A DNA stretch of 64,000 nt from the NCBI RefSeq assembly GCF_036345255.1, contig NZ_CP107783.1, positions 3,583,501 to 3,647,500 on the forward strand, given 5' to 3'. Within the stretch, counting starts at the first letter, position 1; each line of letters starts with the position of its first letter. This DNA is from Streptomyces sp. NBC_00569. GTDB taxonomy: Bacteria > Actinomycetota > Actinomycetes > Streptomycetales > Streptomycetaceae. A program made the position numbers and the translations under genes. This document shows positions 35,710-43,437 of this stretch, piece by piece. A model generated the notes under the pieces. It saw only the letters and a list, made by a program, of their open reading frames with translations. It had not been told where the DNA came from and searched no databases.

Positions 35710-36321
35710 ATGGGTCTCTTCGGCCGCAAGAACGACGACGCCAAAACCCCCGCAGCCACCGGCACCGCCGGCCCCGACCTCGCCGCGCTGACCGGCGACT
35801 ACGCCATCGACCCGGCGCACACCACGATCGGCTTCGTGGCCCGCCACGCCATGGTCACCAACGTCAAGGGCTCGTTCACCCAGTCGTCGGGCACCCTGCA
35901 CCTGGACGGCGCGGACCCGTCGAAGTCGACCGCGACGATCGAGGTCACGATGAACAGCATCGACACCGGCTCCGCCGACCGTGACACCCACTTGAAGAGC
36001 TCCGACTTCTTCAAGACGGACGAGTTCCCGACGATGACGTTCCGCTCCACCTCCGCCGAGTCCCTGGGCGGCGACGACTACCGGATGACCGGCGACCTGA
36101 CGATCCTCGGCACCACCAAGCCGCTCACGATCGACCTCGAGTTCAACGGCTCGGCCACGGACCCGTTCGGCAACGAGCGCGTCGGCTTCGAGGGCAAGTC
36201 CGAGATCCTGCGCTCCGAGTGGGGCCTGACCTGGAACGCGGCCCTGGAGACCGGCGGCGTCCTCGTCTCGGACAAGATCAAGCTGACCTTCGACATCTCG
36301 GCGATCAAGAACGCCGCCTGA
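35710..36321 (+). CDS. YceI-family lipocalin-like protein
   Basis: A 203-residue YceI protein: after a short polar head (MGLFGRKNDDAKT) comes the beta-barrel signature GDYAIDPAHTTIGFVARHAMVTNVKGSF. Then THLKSSDFFKTDEFPTMTF and a C-terminal LVSDKIKLTFDIS follow. The fold binds long polyisoprenoids or fatty amides. No signal peptide, so it is cytoplasmic, unlike E. coli YceI. ATG 35710 follows GGAG at 35701. A longer frame starts at 35623 but crosses the operator-like palindrome at 35652-35672. Confidence 0.9.
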   Translation: MGLFGRKNDDAKTPAATGTAGPDLAALTGDYAIDPAHTTIGFVARHAMVTNVKGSFTQSSGTLHLDGADPSKSTATIEVTMNSIDTGSADRDTHLKSSDFFKTDEFPTMTFRSTSAESLGGDDYRMTGDLTILGTTKPLTIDLEFNGSATDPFGNERVGFEGKSEILRSEWGLTWNAALETGGVLVSDKIKLTFDISAIKNAA

Positions 36322-36358
36322 CGCCGCCACGAGCCCACCCCTCACGGCTCACCGCACC

Positions 36359-36409
36359 ACGAGCGCGCCCGTCCTTCCCGTCCCGCGCGGACGAAGGGCG
36401 GGCTCTCGT
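36359..36409 (+). terminator. yceI terminator
   Basis: ACGAG...CTCGT ends flank an 11-bp stem GCCCGTCCTTC / GAAGGGCGGGC (one wobble). Confidence 0.7.
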
Positions 36410-36560
36410 CGTGTACGGGGTGTCCACGCGAGCGACAACACGGGCCGCGGCCAAGGAAATTGAAGGCTACCTTCCGGTAATTCCGTCACTTGAGACGACT
36501 CGTTACTCTCCCTTCACTTGGGCATCACGCGGCGCTACGCTGCGAGCGACTGCCGAGCGA

Positions 36561-36590
36561 TCGACTCCGCTCGATTCGACTCCGCTCGCC
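36561..36590 (+). repeat. 15-bp tandem repeat in the permease leader
   Basis: TCGACTCCGCTCGAT followed at once by TCGACTCCGCTCGCC (13 of 15 bases equal). It lies about 90 bp before the APC permease start. The whole 36322-36675 gap holds the yceI terminator, a probable promoter and this repeat, but no gene. Confidence 0.75.
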
Positions 36591-36675
36591 TCCAGAGGTC
36601 TCCCCCTCCCCGTCGCGCCCCGGTGGCGCCGCAGGGCAGGCCTTCTGCCGTTCCCCGAAAGGCGCCACCGATCCC

Positions 36676-38142
36676 ATGAGCACGAACAGAGGGCTTCAGG
36701 CCAATGCCCTCGGCACCACCGACAGCATCGTGATGGCCGTGGCGGGCAGCGCGCCCGCCTACTCGATCGCCGCCACCACCGCCGTGCTGATCGGCACGGT
36801 GGGCCTCGCCGCACCGGCCGCGCTCCTCTACTGCGCGATACCCATGCTCGGCATCGCCTGGGCCTTCAACTACCTGGGCCGCCTCGACGTGAACGCGGGC
36901 GCCAGCTACTCCTGGGTCGGCCGCGCGCTGCACCCCTTCCTCGGCTTCATCAGCGGCTGGTCCCTGGTCGTCTCGGCGACCATCTTCATGGTCGCGGGCT
37001 CGCTCCCGGCCGGCGCCATGACGCTCGAACTCGTCGCCCCCTCCCACGCGGACAACACCGCGCTCGCCGCGGCCGTGGGCGCGGTCTGGTTCCTGGCCAT
37101 GCTGGTCGTCGTGCTCATGGGCGCCAAACTGACCGTCCACGCCCAGCTCCTGATGTCCGGGATCGAGCTGGTCATCCTGCTCGCGGTGGCCGTCGCCGCG
37201 CTGTTCAGCGACAAGCGGGTCAACGAATTCTCCTGGTCCTGGCTGGGGTTCGGGCACTTCGACGGGGCGTCCGGGTTCGCCGCGGGCGCGCTGATCGCCG
37301 CGTTCTACTACTGGGGCTGGGACGTCACCAGCAACCTCAGTGAGGAGACCCGTAACAGCCGGAAGACCTCGGGGCTCGCCGGGCTGATCGGCGTCGGCAT
37401 CGTGTTCGTCCTCTTCGAGGTCTTCACGATCACCACCAACATGCTGCTCACGCCCAAGGAGATCGCCACCAGCGACAACATCTTGAGGCTGCTCGGCGAA
37501 CGCGTACTGCCGGGCCCCGGCGGCGAGTTGCTGATCGTCGCCGTGATGCTGTCCACCATCGCCACCCTGGAGACCACCCTGATCCAGGTGACGCGCTCCC
37601 TCTTCTCCATGGGCCGCGACCGGACGCTGCCCTCCGCCCTCGGCAGGTCGCACCCGCGCCGGCAGACGCCGTGGGTCGCGATCGTCGTCGTCGGTGTCGT
37701 CGCCCTCGCCCTCTTCGTGGCGTCGACCGCGCTCGGTTCGGTCTCGGCCGTCCTGGAGGACGCCGTCGCCGCGATCGGACTGCAGATCGCGGTCTACTAC
37801 GGCCTCGCGGGCCTCGCCGTCGTCGTGGCGTACCGCAAGCTGCTGTTCAAGTCGGCGGCCAACTTCTTCTTCGGCGGTCTGTGGCCGCTGACCGGCTCGC
37901 TCTTCATGATCTGGGTGTTCGTCGAGTCCCTCGGCAGCCTGTCGGGCACGGCCGTCTCGATCGGCGTCGGCGGCATCGCCGTGGGTCTCGTCCCGATGCT
38001 CTGGTACCGCGCCAAGGGCTCCCCCTACTACCGGCCCGCCCGCCTGGACGCAGCGCGCTCGGAGCAGGTGCACGCCGAATACGGGCACCAGGCGCCGGTG
38101 TACGCGGCGTCGTCCGGCGACACCCTGTCCACGGACTTCTGA
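36676..38142 (+). CDS. APC-family amino acid permease
   Basis: A 488-residue membrane protein with about 12 hydrophobic segments. The first segment holds the APC signature AVAGSAPAYSIAATTAVLIG, in which the unwound glycine-rich stretch binds the substrate amino group. ATG 36676 is preceded by GAAAGG; the frame before it is not coding. The C-terminal tail is polar. Substrate is unknown. It is followed after 70 bp by the hypothetical gene at 38213 on the same strand. Confidence 0.88.
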   Translation: MSTNRGLQANALGTTDSIVMAVAGSAPAYSIAATTAVLIGTVGLAAPAALLYCAIPMLGIAWAFNYLGRLDVNAGASYSWVGRALHPFLGFISGWSLVVSATIFMVAGSLPAGAMTLELVAPSHADNTALAAAVGAVWFLAMLVVVLMGAKLTVHAQLLMSGIELVILLAVAVAALFSDKRVNEFSWSWLGFGHFDGASGFAAGALIAAFYYWGWDVTSNLSEETRNSRKTSGLAGLIGVGIVFVLFEVFTITTNMLLTPKEIATSDNILRLLGERVLPGPGGELLIVAVMLSTIATLETTLIQVTRSLFSMGRDRTLPSALGRSHPRRQTPWVAIVVVGVVALALFVASTALGSVSAVLEDAVAAIGLQIAVYYGLAGLAVVVAYRKLLFKSAANFFFGGLWPLTGSLFMIWVFVESLGSLSGTAVSIGVGGIAVGLVPMLWYRAKGSPYYRPARLDAARSEQVHAEYGHQAPVYAASSGDTLSTDF

Positions 38143-38212
38143 GCAGCCCCCGCCGGCGGACCGGCCGACCGCACCCAGGACCATCACCGACTACTGACTG
38201 GCGAGGACGCCG

Positions 38213-39133
38213 ATGACCGTCCGTTTCGATCCCACGAACGGCGACCGGGCCCTGGCGGAGGCCCGCGCGGACATCACGATCGGTCGCTGGCAAGGACTGC
38301 CCGGGCTGTGCGCGGCGGCCGGCTCCGACTGGGACCGGCGGACGTTCCGGATGCGTCTGCTCGCCCAGGCCACCGCGGGCACGTCCGTCGCCGAGTCCTG
38401 GCACGAGTCGCAGCCGCAGAACGCCGACGCGCTGGTCCTGCGGGCCGAGACCGAGGTGATGCGGGCGTTCAACCTGGCGATGGCGGCCGGCCCGGGGAAC
38501 CCGGTGGACCCGGACCAGCTGGAGCGGGCCGTGCGCACCGCGCTGCGGGCGGCCGAGGCGTTTCCCGCGGATCCGGTGCCCTGGGTCTCGCTCCTGACGG
38601 TCGCCCGCCTGTTCCCCGGCGGGCACCCGTCCATGGAGCTCTGGTGGAAGGAGCTGCACCAGCGGGACCCGTACAACCGCGAGGGCAACCACCAGGTGCT
38701 GCGCCATCTCTCGGCGCGCTGGCACGGCTCGCACGGCGTCATGTACAACTTCGCGCAGGACGTGACGGCGACCCTCCCGCCCGGGTCGCCGCTCGCCGTG
38801 CTGCCGCAGGTGGCCCGGATCGAGGAGTACCGCTACCGCGTCGAGCGCGAGGGCTCCCAGGCGATCGGCCTGCTCCAGTTCTGGAACAACGAGAACAGCG
38901 CGTCGCAGGCCCGGCGTGCCTGGCACCTGTGGATGGCGCAGCGGCAGTACACGTACGCACAGGACGTCGCCGACCTCAACACTCTTGCGCACGCGTCCTG
39001 TTACGCCGACCTGACCGGCGAGGCCGCGCACCTCTTCCGGCTTCTCGACGGGCACGCGACCCGTGTCCCGTGGTCGTGCCACGGCGCCCCGGAGGAGATC
39101 TTCACGCGCTGGCAGTCGAAGCTTCTGGGTTGA
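38213..39133 (+). CDS. Conserved protein of unknown function, helical
   Basis: 306 residues, rich in Trp, Ala and Arg, with no signal or membrane segments. Successive helix-pair-like units (ALAEARADITIGRW, LVLRAETEVMRAFNLAMAA, ALRAAEAFPADPVPWVSLL) recall a TPR-like solenoid. A conserved-looking stretch HGVMYNFAQDV and a Trp-rich C-terminal part (ARRAWHLWMAQRQYTYAQD) follow. I do not recognise a family with certainty. Start ATG 38213. It may be co-transcribed with the APC permease; the cytochrome b gene follows after 122 bp. Confidence 0.75.
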   Translation: MTVRFDPTNGDRALAEARADITIGRWQGLPGLCAAAGSDWDRRTFRMRLLAQATAGTSVAESWHESQPQNADALVLRAETEVMRAFNLAMAAGPGNPVDPDQLERAVRTALRAAEAFPADPVPWVSLLTVARLFPGGHPSMELWWKELHQRDPYNREGNHQVLRHLSARWHGSHGVMYNFAQDVTATLPPGSPLAVLPQVARIEEYRYRVEREGSQAIGLLQFWNNENSASQARRAWHLWMAQRQYTYAQDVADLNTLAHASCYADLTGEAAHLFRLLDGHATRVPWSCHGAPEEIFTRWQSKLLG

Positions 39134-39255
39134 CCTGACCTACACACATGTGACGTGGGCCACTTCACGCCTCCGTGATGTCACATTCCGGCCCGTCTCT
39201 TCCGTCCAACTGGTGAGCACCCATGTGGTGAGCGCCCAGGGGAGGAGCGAGCCCG

Positions 39256-40899
39256 ATGTCCGAGAGGGTCGCGGAAGGCAGCACGGGGACGGCGCGGGAG
39301 AGAGGGCCGGCACCGGCCGGTGAGCGGCTCGCGGACTGGGCGGACGGCCGCCTCGGTCTGCACACCCTGTCCAGGAAGTACCTGCGCAAGGTCTTCCCGG
39401 ACCACTGGTCGTTCCTGCTCGGCGAGGTCTGCCTCTACACGTTCGTGATCCTGGTCCTCACCGGGGTCTACCTCACCCTGTTCTTCCACCCCTCGATGAA
39501 CGAGGTGGAATATCAAGGCAGTTACGTCCCGCTGAACGGGATCCGGATGTCCGAGGCGTACGCCTCCACGCTCGACATCAGCTTCGACGTCCGGGGCGGA
39601 CTGCTGATCCGGCAGATCCACCACTGGGCGGCGCTGATCTTCGTCGCGGCGATGCTCCTGCACATGATGCGGCACTTCTTCACGGGCTCGTTCCGCAAGC
39701 CGCGCGAGCTGAACTGGGTGTTCGGCTGGACGCTGCTCCTGATCGGCCTGTTCGAGGGCCTGCTGGGGTACTCGCTGCCGGACGACCTGCTGTCCGGTAC
39801 GGGCATGCGCTTCCTCGACGGGGCGATCCTGTCGGTGCCCGTCGTCGGGACGTATCTGTCGATGTTCCTCTTCGGCGGGGAGTTCCCGGGGCACGACATC
39901 GTGGGGCGGTTCTACTCGGTGCACGTGCTGCTGTTCCCCGGCATCATGGCGGCACTCGTGGTGACCCATCTGATCCTGGTCGTCCACCACAAGCACACAC
40001 AGTTTCCGGGGCCGGGAAAGACCGAGCGCAATGTCGTGGGGGCACCCTTCTTCCCCGTCTACCTCGCCAAGGCCGGCGGCTTCTTCTTCCTGGTGTTCGG
40101 CGTCGTCGCGTTCCTCGCGGCCGTCGCGTCCATCAACCCCGTCTGGAACTACGGGCCTTACCGCGTCGACCAGGTGTCCACGGGGGCGCAGCCCGACTGG
40201 TACCTGGGGTTCGCGGAGGGGCTGCTGCGGGTGATGCCGGGCTGGGAGATCACGCTGTGGGGGCACACGCTGGCCCTCGGTGTGCTCGTCCCGCTGGTCG
40301 TCTTCCCCGCGGTGCTCGTCGTGATCGGCGTGTATCCGTATCTGGAGGCCTGGGTCACGGGCGACCGGCGCGAGCACCACCTCCTGGACCGGCCGCGCAA
40401 CCGGCCGGTGCGCACAGGACTCGGCGTGGCCTGGCTGACGTTCTTCCTCGTGGCCCTGGTGGGCGGCGGCAACGACGTCTGGGCCACGCGCTTCCATGTG
40501 TCACTGAACGCGGTCACCTGGTGCGTGCGCGTCGCGCTCGTCGTGGGCCCGGTGATCACCTTCGTCGTCACGCGGCGGATCTGCCTCGGGCTCCAGCACC
40601 GGGACCGCGAACTGGTGCTGCACGGAAGGGAGTCGGGCCGTATCAAGCGCCTCCCGCACGGCGAGTACGTCGAGATCCACGAGCCGCTCACCCGGGCCGA
40701 GCTGCACACCCTGACCGCGCACGAGCAGCCCCCGGCCCTGGAGAGCGGGCCGGAGACCGACGGGAACGGCGTGCGGCGGCGCACACCCCGGGCCGAGCGG
40801 CTCCGGGTGCGCCTCTCGCGCGCCCTCCACGGAGAGGGCGCGCAGGTGCCGAAGCCGACCGCGCGGGAGTACGAGGAGGCGCGGCGCGAGCACCGGTGA
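39256..40899 (+). CDS. Unpaired cytochrome b (QcrB-like) of the bc1 family
   Basis: A 547-residue cytochrome b subunit with 8-9 membrane helices. Candidate haem-b ligands are in RQIHHWAALI and LHMMRHFF (first pair) and in YSVHVLLF and VVTHLILVVHHKHT (second pair). The quinol-site PEWY motif appears as PDWY in QPDWYLGFAEG. The polar C-terminal ~120 residues are extended, as in actinobacterial QcrB. The Rieske (qcrA) and cytochrome cc (qcrC) genes that normally precede qcrB are absent, so this is a second, stand-alone paralogue. It could join an alternative complex or use QcrAC encoded elsewhere. Confidence 0.88.
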   Translation: MSERVAEGSTGTARERGPAPAGERLADWADGRLGLHTLSRKYLRKVFPDHWSFLLGEVCLYTFVILVLTGVYLTLFFHPSMNEVEYQGSYVPLNGIRMSEAYASTLDISFDVRGGLLIRQIHHWAALIFVAAMLLHMMRHFFTGSFRKPRELNWVFGWTLLLIGLFEGLLGYSLPDDLLSGTGMRFLDGAILSVPVVGTYLSMFLFGGEFPGHDIVGRFYSVHVLLFPGIMAALVVTHLILVVHHKHTQFPGPGKTERNVVGAPFFPVYLAKAGGFFFLVFGVVAFLAAVASINPVWNYGPYRVDQVSTGAQPDWYLGFAEGLLRVMPGWEITLWGHTLALGVLVPLVVFPAVLVVIGVYPYLEAWVTGDRREHHLLDRPRNRPVRTGLGVAWLTFFLVALVGGGNDVWATRFHVSLNAVTWCVRVALVVGPVITFVVTRRICLGLQHRDRELVLHGRESGRIKRLPHGEYVEIHEPLTRAELHTLTAHEQPPALESGPETDGNGVRRRTPRAERLRVRLSRALHGEGAQVPKPTAREYEEARREHR

Positions 40900-40914
40900 G
40901 GCGTGGAAGCGGCG

Positions 40915-41790
40915 TCAGAACAACGCGTCGGCCAGGCGGTCGACCTGGTCGGGGTCGGTGCCCCAGCAGTACAGCATCACCTCGTCCGCGCCGATGTCCG
41001 TGAAGCCGGTGACGGCCTCGCGGATCTGCGCGGTCGTGGCGAGCATGCGCTCGGCGGATCCCGCGGCGCGCGGGTCGAAGCCGTAGTACGCGGTGATCGC
41101 GTCGCGGGCGCGGGCGGTCAGGTCGTCCGGGCCGAGCGCCACATTGACCTGGGCGACCAGACGCGGGCGGCCGGGGCGGCCGTGCTCGTCCCAGAGCCGC
41201 TCCACGTCGCGGAACATCGGGTCCATCCACTGCGGAGGCAGCGCGGCCCCGAGGAAGCCGTCGCCGAAGCGGGCCACGCGGGCGAGGGCCGCCGGTGCGA
41301 AGCCCCCGAACAGGACCTCGGGGCCGCCGGGGGTGAGAGGGGCGGGGCCGATCGGGCCGACGCCCTCGGCGTCGTCGTAGGGGTGGCCCGCCCAGGTGCG
41401 GCGCAGGGTCTCCATCTGCTCGTCGAGGCGGCGGCCGCGGCGGCGGATGTCGATGCCCGCCGCACGGCAGTCGTCCTCACGGCCGCCGACGCCGATGCCG
41501 AGCGTGAAGCGGCCGCCGGACATCCGGTCGAGGGTCGCGGTCTGCTTGGCGAGCAGGGCGGTGCCGTGGTGCGGGGCCAGCAGGACCTCGGTCTGGACGC
41601 GGACGCGTGAGGTGGCTCCGGCGAGTGCGGCGAGGGTGACCAGGGGCTCGGGGTTGTCGTACACGAGCCGGTCGAGGAGGCCGAGCGTGGAGAAGGGGGT
41701 CGCGTCGGCGCGACGGGCCCAGTCGAGCAGGACGGCGGGGTCGTCGACGGGCAGGCCGAGGCCGATACGCGGGGTGCGCGCGGTACGCAT
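40915..41790 (-). CDS. LLM-class (F420/flavin) oxidoreductase
   Basis: A 291-residue luciferase-like monooxygenase family protein. The TIM-barrel start is PRIGLGLPVDDPAVLLDWARRAD, followed by VRVQTEVLLAPHHGTALLAKQTATLDRMSGGRFTLGIGVG split over two strands (shown here in pieces: TEVLLAPHHGTALLAKQTA; DRMSGGRFTLGIGVG), the signature of the group that uses F420 or FMN. ATG 41790 has AAGGAG upstream; the open frame continues for about 1 kb through the next gene's antisense but is not coding. Substrate unknown. It converges with the cytochrome b gene. Confidence 0.85.
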   Translation of the reverse strand: MRTARTPRIGLGLPVDDPAVLLDWARRADATPFSTLGLLDRLVYDNPEPLVTLAALAGATSRVRVQTEVLLAPHHGTALLAKQTATLDRMSGGRFTLGIGVGGREDDCRAAGIDIRRRGRRLDEQMETLRRTWAGHPYDDAEGVGPIGPAPLTPGGPEVLFGGFAPAALARVARFGDGFLGAALPPQWMDPMFRDVERLWDEHGRPGRPRLVAQVNVALGPDDLTARARDAITAYYGFDPRAAGSAERMLATTAQIREAVTGFTDIGADEVMLYCWGTDPDQVDRLADALF

Positions 41791-41975
41791 GGGGTGGAGC
41801 TCCTTCGGAAGGGGGCATGCGGAATCTCGCTGCCGCCCCTCCGGGACCGCGCACGGTGTGTACGTGCCGGCTTGCTTCCCGTCTGCGGCGTACTTCTGGG
41901 GAAGCGGTTCGTAAGAGTGCGGCCAGACTAGCCGGGACGCGGGCCCTCGCGCCTTCCCTTTTCGGACCGCGGGGC

Positions 41976-43346
41976 TCAGAACCCGCCGCCGAAATCCCCG
42001 CCGCCCCCGAAGTCGCCCCCGCCGCCGAAGTCCCCGCCGCCGCCGAAGTCCCCGAAGTCGTTCGAGTCGAAGTCGGCCCCCGAGTAGTCCCCGCCGTCGT
42101 ATCCGGCTCCCGCGCCGAAGTCGCCGTATCCGGAGCCGTAGTCGGCTGCGTAGGCGGGGCTCGACATCATCGAGCCGAGCAACGTGCCGAGGAGGAGTCC
42201 GGGCAGGATGCCGCCGCCGAAGTAGCCGCCCGCCCAGGGGCCGTAGGCCGGGCCTGCGTCGTAGTAGGGGCGCCGCTCGCCGTAACCCGTGTCGACCGTG
42301 CGGACCATGGGTTCGGCGCCGTCCTTGAGGCGGGTCGCGTCGGCCGCGCAGACGGGGACCTCGCGCTCGGCGCCGGACGGAGGCGACCACAGCGCGTCCG
42401 TCACGGAGGGCCCGTGCCGCGGGTCGAAGAAGCAGGGCACCCGGCGCTCGGGCAGCGGCCGGCCCTCGCGGCGCGCGGCGAGCATGGCCAGCGAGAACCG
42501 TCCGTCGTCCAGGGCCTGCGTCACCCCGCGCACCTCCTCGGGGCGCTGCGCGGCGGCCATGAACTGTTTCGCCTTCTCGTACGAGTCGAGCGCCCGCTCG
42601 TAGTCGGCGCGCATCGCGTCGTCGGCGCCGGGCTCGGCGGGGTGGAAGTCGAGGCGGTCCAGCTCCTCGCCGAACGCCGTGATGTCCTCGTCGACGACCA
42701 CGCGCAGCTGCTCCAGGGCGGCCCGCTGCTCGTCCTCCCGCTGCCGGCGCCGCCTGCGGGACACCACGTACGCCGCGCCGCCGGCCGCGACGACGACCGC
42801 TCCGATGCCGATCAGGGCGCCGACCGGGGCGCCGCTGCCGGCGCCGCCCGCGCCCCACGCGGAGGGCGCCGAGCCGCGCGCGTTACGGACGGCCGTGTCG
42901 ACGAAGTCGTTGAGCTGGCGGGTGGCGTTCTCGCCCTGGACGCTGGTCGTCAGGTTTCTGACCGCGTCCTGGGACATGACCCGGCTGTCGGCCCGGGCAT
43001 CGAACTTCTGGCCGAGGCGGACCGCGTAGACGCCGGTGATGCCGGTCTTGGTTCGCAGGTCGGTGAAGAGGTCCTGGGTGGGGAAGTTCGCGGGCAGCAC
43101 CGCCACCATGACGGGCTTGTCCGCGTCCTTGATCTTCTTGCTGAGGGCGTCGGCGTCCCCGGCGGACAGCTGCGCGGAGGCGGCCGGGTCGACGTACACG
43201 GGGCTCTTCTTCAGGGCGTCGGCCACCGTCGAGACGTCGGAGGCAGCCGCCTGGACCCCCGGTGTCACCGCCGTCATGGCCCCCAGGGCGAGAAGTGAAC
43301 CGGACAGGACGGATATCAGGCGCGATGCCCGACGGGTGGGCCTCAT
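41976..43346 (-). CDS. Secreted/membrane protein with TPM-like domain and Gly-Asp-Phe tail
   Basis: 456 residues. A signal peptide (to about 34) is followed by a TPM-like extracellular domain (SPVYVDPAASAQLSAGDADALSK in pieces; PVMVAVLPANFP). Then comes one membrane segment (VGALIGIGAVVVAAGGAAYVV, ~175-195), a helical cytoplasmic region with coiled-coil character, and a flexible tail ending in repeated GGGDF units. YgcG/TPM proteins are implicated in membrane-complex repair or assembly elsewhere; the role here is unknown. Start ATG 43346. It lies 43 bp past the hairpin that ends the GH3 transcript. Confidence 0.7.
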   Translation of the reverse strand: MRPTRRASRLISVLSGSLLALGAMTAVTPGVQAAASDVSTVADALKKSPVYVDPAASAQLSAGDADALSKKIKDADKPVMVAVLPANFPTQDLFTDLRTKTGITGVYAVRLGQKFDARADSRVMSQDAVRNLTTSVQGENATRQLNDFVDTAVRNARGSAPSAWGAGGAGSGAPVGALIGIGAVVVAAGGAAYVVSRRRRRQREDEQRAALEQLRVVVDEDITAFGEELDRLDFHPAEPGADDAMRADYERALDSYEKAKQFMAAAQRPEEVRGVTQALDDGRFSLAMLAARREGRPLPERRVPCFFDPRHGPSVTDALWSPPSGAEREVPVCAADATRLKDGAEPMVRTVDTGYGERRPYYDAGPAYGPWAGGYFGGGILPGLLLGTLLGSMMSSPAYAADYGSGYGDFGAGAGYDGGDYSGADFDSNDFGDFGGGGDFGGGGDFGGGGDFGGGF

Positions 43347-43389
43347 ACCTCGACGCTAACCCAGGAGGCACCCGTATGCCGTACGTACT

Positions 43390-43431
43390 GCGGGGAGGGG
43401 CCCACCGGCTCCGCGGTGGGCCCCTCCCCGC
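43390..43431 (-). terminator. GH3 terminator
   Basis: Perfect 18-bp stem (GCGGGGAGGGGCCCACCG and its complement) with a 6-nt loop, starting 6 nt past the GH3 stop. Confidence 0.9.
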
Positions 43432-43437
43432 GCCGTC

